Assembly: GCA_022457155.1 (NCBI GenBank)
Contig: JAJGOT010000115.1
Location: 1,011,501-1,075,500 of the forward strand
Direction: 5' to 3'
Source of the DNA: Cladopsammia gracilis
Lineage: Eukaryota; Cnidaria; Anthozoa; Scleractinia; Dendrophylliidae
DNA: 64,000 nucleotides
A program made the translations under genes and the position numbers. Shown piece after piece: positions 63,000 to 64,000 of the stretch (positions are counted from its first letter, which is position 1; every line of letters starts with the position of its first letter). The notes under the pieces were generated by a model that saw only the letters and a list, made by a program, of their open reading frames with translations, searched no databases and was not told the DNA's origin.

Positions 63000-64000
63000 C
63001 ACCTCCCTTACCCATGGGAGCAAGAAAACAAGGAAACGAGACTAAGGGATGAAATGCGCGTGCAGAGGAGTCGGTATAGTGAAAGCGTTGAAAAAGAAAC
63101 TTGCAAGATATAGGAAGGAGTCTCATCTCACAAACGGAAAAACCACACTCCCCTCCAAGACCCAACCCCCCCCCCCCAACCCCCCCCCCCCAAGACGCAA
63201 TAAACGATCTGAATTTCAGTTTTCACAAGGTTGAACTAAACAGTTTGCACAATTATACAAACCGCATTTTTCTTTTCAGAGACAAAAATAACGTCTCGTG
63301 ATATACGCGACAGAAGATGAGGGTAAGAAAGCGTATTGAAAAACTTTTGTACTTTTACTTCCTGTTGTGCCGCCAAGGTTCTTAAACATAACCAACTCCC
63401 CTCTCCCCCCGGGATACGGCGGCAAGGCTGCGGTTACCAAAACTTACGACAAATCACGGCTAAACGATTCTATAAAGATCCAAGTCTTGTGCGATAATCA
63501 CCACGGACTTAACTTCTGCCTTAAATTATGTTGACGTGTTTCTCTAAATTACATTTACCTCCATTGTCACACATGGCGTTATTGCGTCCGGATTGAAATA
63601 TTTGAATGTCCACCGGGTGTCTCGAAAACGAAGACCGAACACCGAAGACCAAACACCGAAGACCGAAGACCGCAACTTCGTTCCCAGGGCTTTTCCTTTC
63701 GACAAAGGGGCGTCCGCTTTGAAATATTTCAATCTCCACCATCGTAGCTATTTCGTAATTCTAACATATGCAAGTCGTCACTATTGTATACTCTTTAAGC
63801 ACGACTGAAGACTTTGCAAATCCAACAAAAATCGTCTACCGATGTACGAACTACCCATTTCATTCACAGTCGAAGACGAACATTTCAAAGCCATTTTCAC
63901 ACAATATCCTCTGCCATCATATCGCAGCGGCACGTGCATTTTTAAAACAATGTAAGCTATCAAATTTTATCGTTAAAATCGCTCTGATGATATATCTGAT
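63000..64000. other. Intergenic, simple repeats only
   Basis: C-runs at about 63168-63192 and short CCGAAGACCGAA repeats at 63630-63672. No gene recognised before the window ends. Confidence 0.4.

Overview
This window is animal nuclear DNA, AT-rich and packed with introns, transposon relics, foldback elements and minisatellites. The only host genes I can recognise are two large paralogous NLR-type receptor genes and one relic of a third. Each intact copy joins a nucleoside-phosphorylase-like (PNP_UDP) domain, a Ser/Thr-rich linker, a NACHT NTPase and a long array of 28-residue leucine-rich repeats. Large, diverse NLR families, CR1/L2 and L1-Tx1 LINEs, BEL/Pao elements and integrase-type transposons together suggest a cnidarian, most likely a coral or sea anemone. 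That assignment is inferred; no sequence search was run.

Layout. 1-4.5 kb: intergenic DNA with several foldback/MITE elements. 4.5-12.9 kb: a repeated block of short non-coding cassettes that end in splice-donor-like sequences. Some carry CRE, AP-1 or ISRE-like motifs, and the block looks like a duplicated promoter/5'-UTR region for the NLR genes. 12.9-14.2 kb: two MITEs, one holding a nested MITE. 14.2-23.7 kb: NLR gene A (putative 5'-UTR exon plus six coding exons; predicted 1,342 aa). 23.8-26.3 kb: a nested foldback and a minisatellite. 26.3-30.1 kb: a LINE tail, then a relic third NLR copy (exon 5 and parts of its flanking introns) broken by a 115-bp MITE and an L1-Tx1 LINE. 30.3-36.6 kb: a minisatellite, more LINE debris and a 5' LINE region. 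36.9-39.6 kb: promoter-like segments of gene B. 39.9-43.0 kb: a 3-kb DNA transposon with long repeat-filled terminal inverted repeats and a DDE integrase-like gene carrying one frameshift. 43.4-50.6 kb: NLR gene B (predicted 1,370 aa). 50.9-57.1 kb: a very young BEL/Pao LTR retrotransposon inserted in an older insertion in gene B's 3' flank. 57.1-64 kb: gene-poor DNA with MITEs and a second copy of the LINE-like 5' region.

How it works together. The two genes share exon number, phase-1 junctions, linker exons, a conserved CRE/E-box 5' exon and a 3' flank, so they arose by segmental duplication. By analogy with NLR/STAND proteins, the LRR would sense a ligand, NACHT would oligomerise on ATP, and the N-terminal PNP_UDP domain would be the output module, possibly attacking a nucleoside or nucleotide. 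Gene A keeps the expected active-site motifs. Gene B has changed two of them and uses a GC splice donor, so it may be a pseudo-enzyme or a decaying copy. Insertions present in one paralog and absent from the other give a relative history of the locus.
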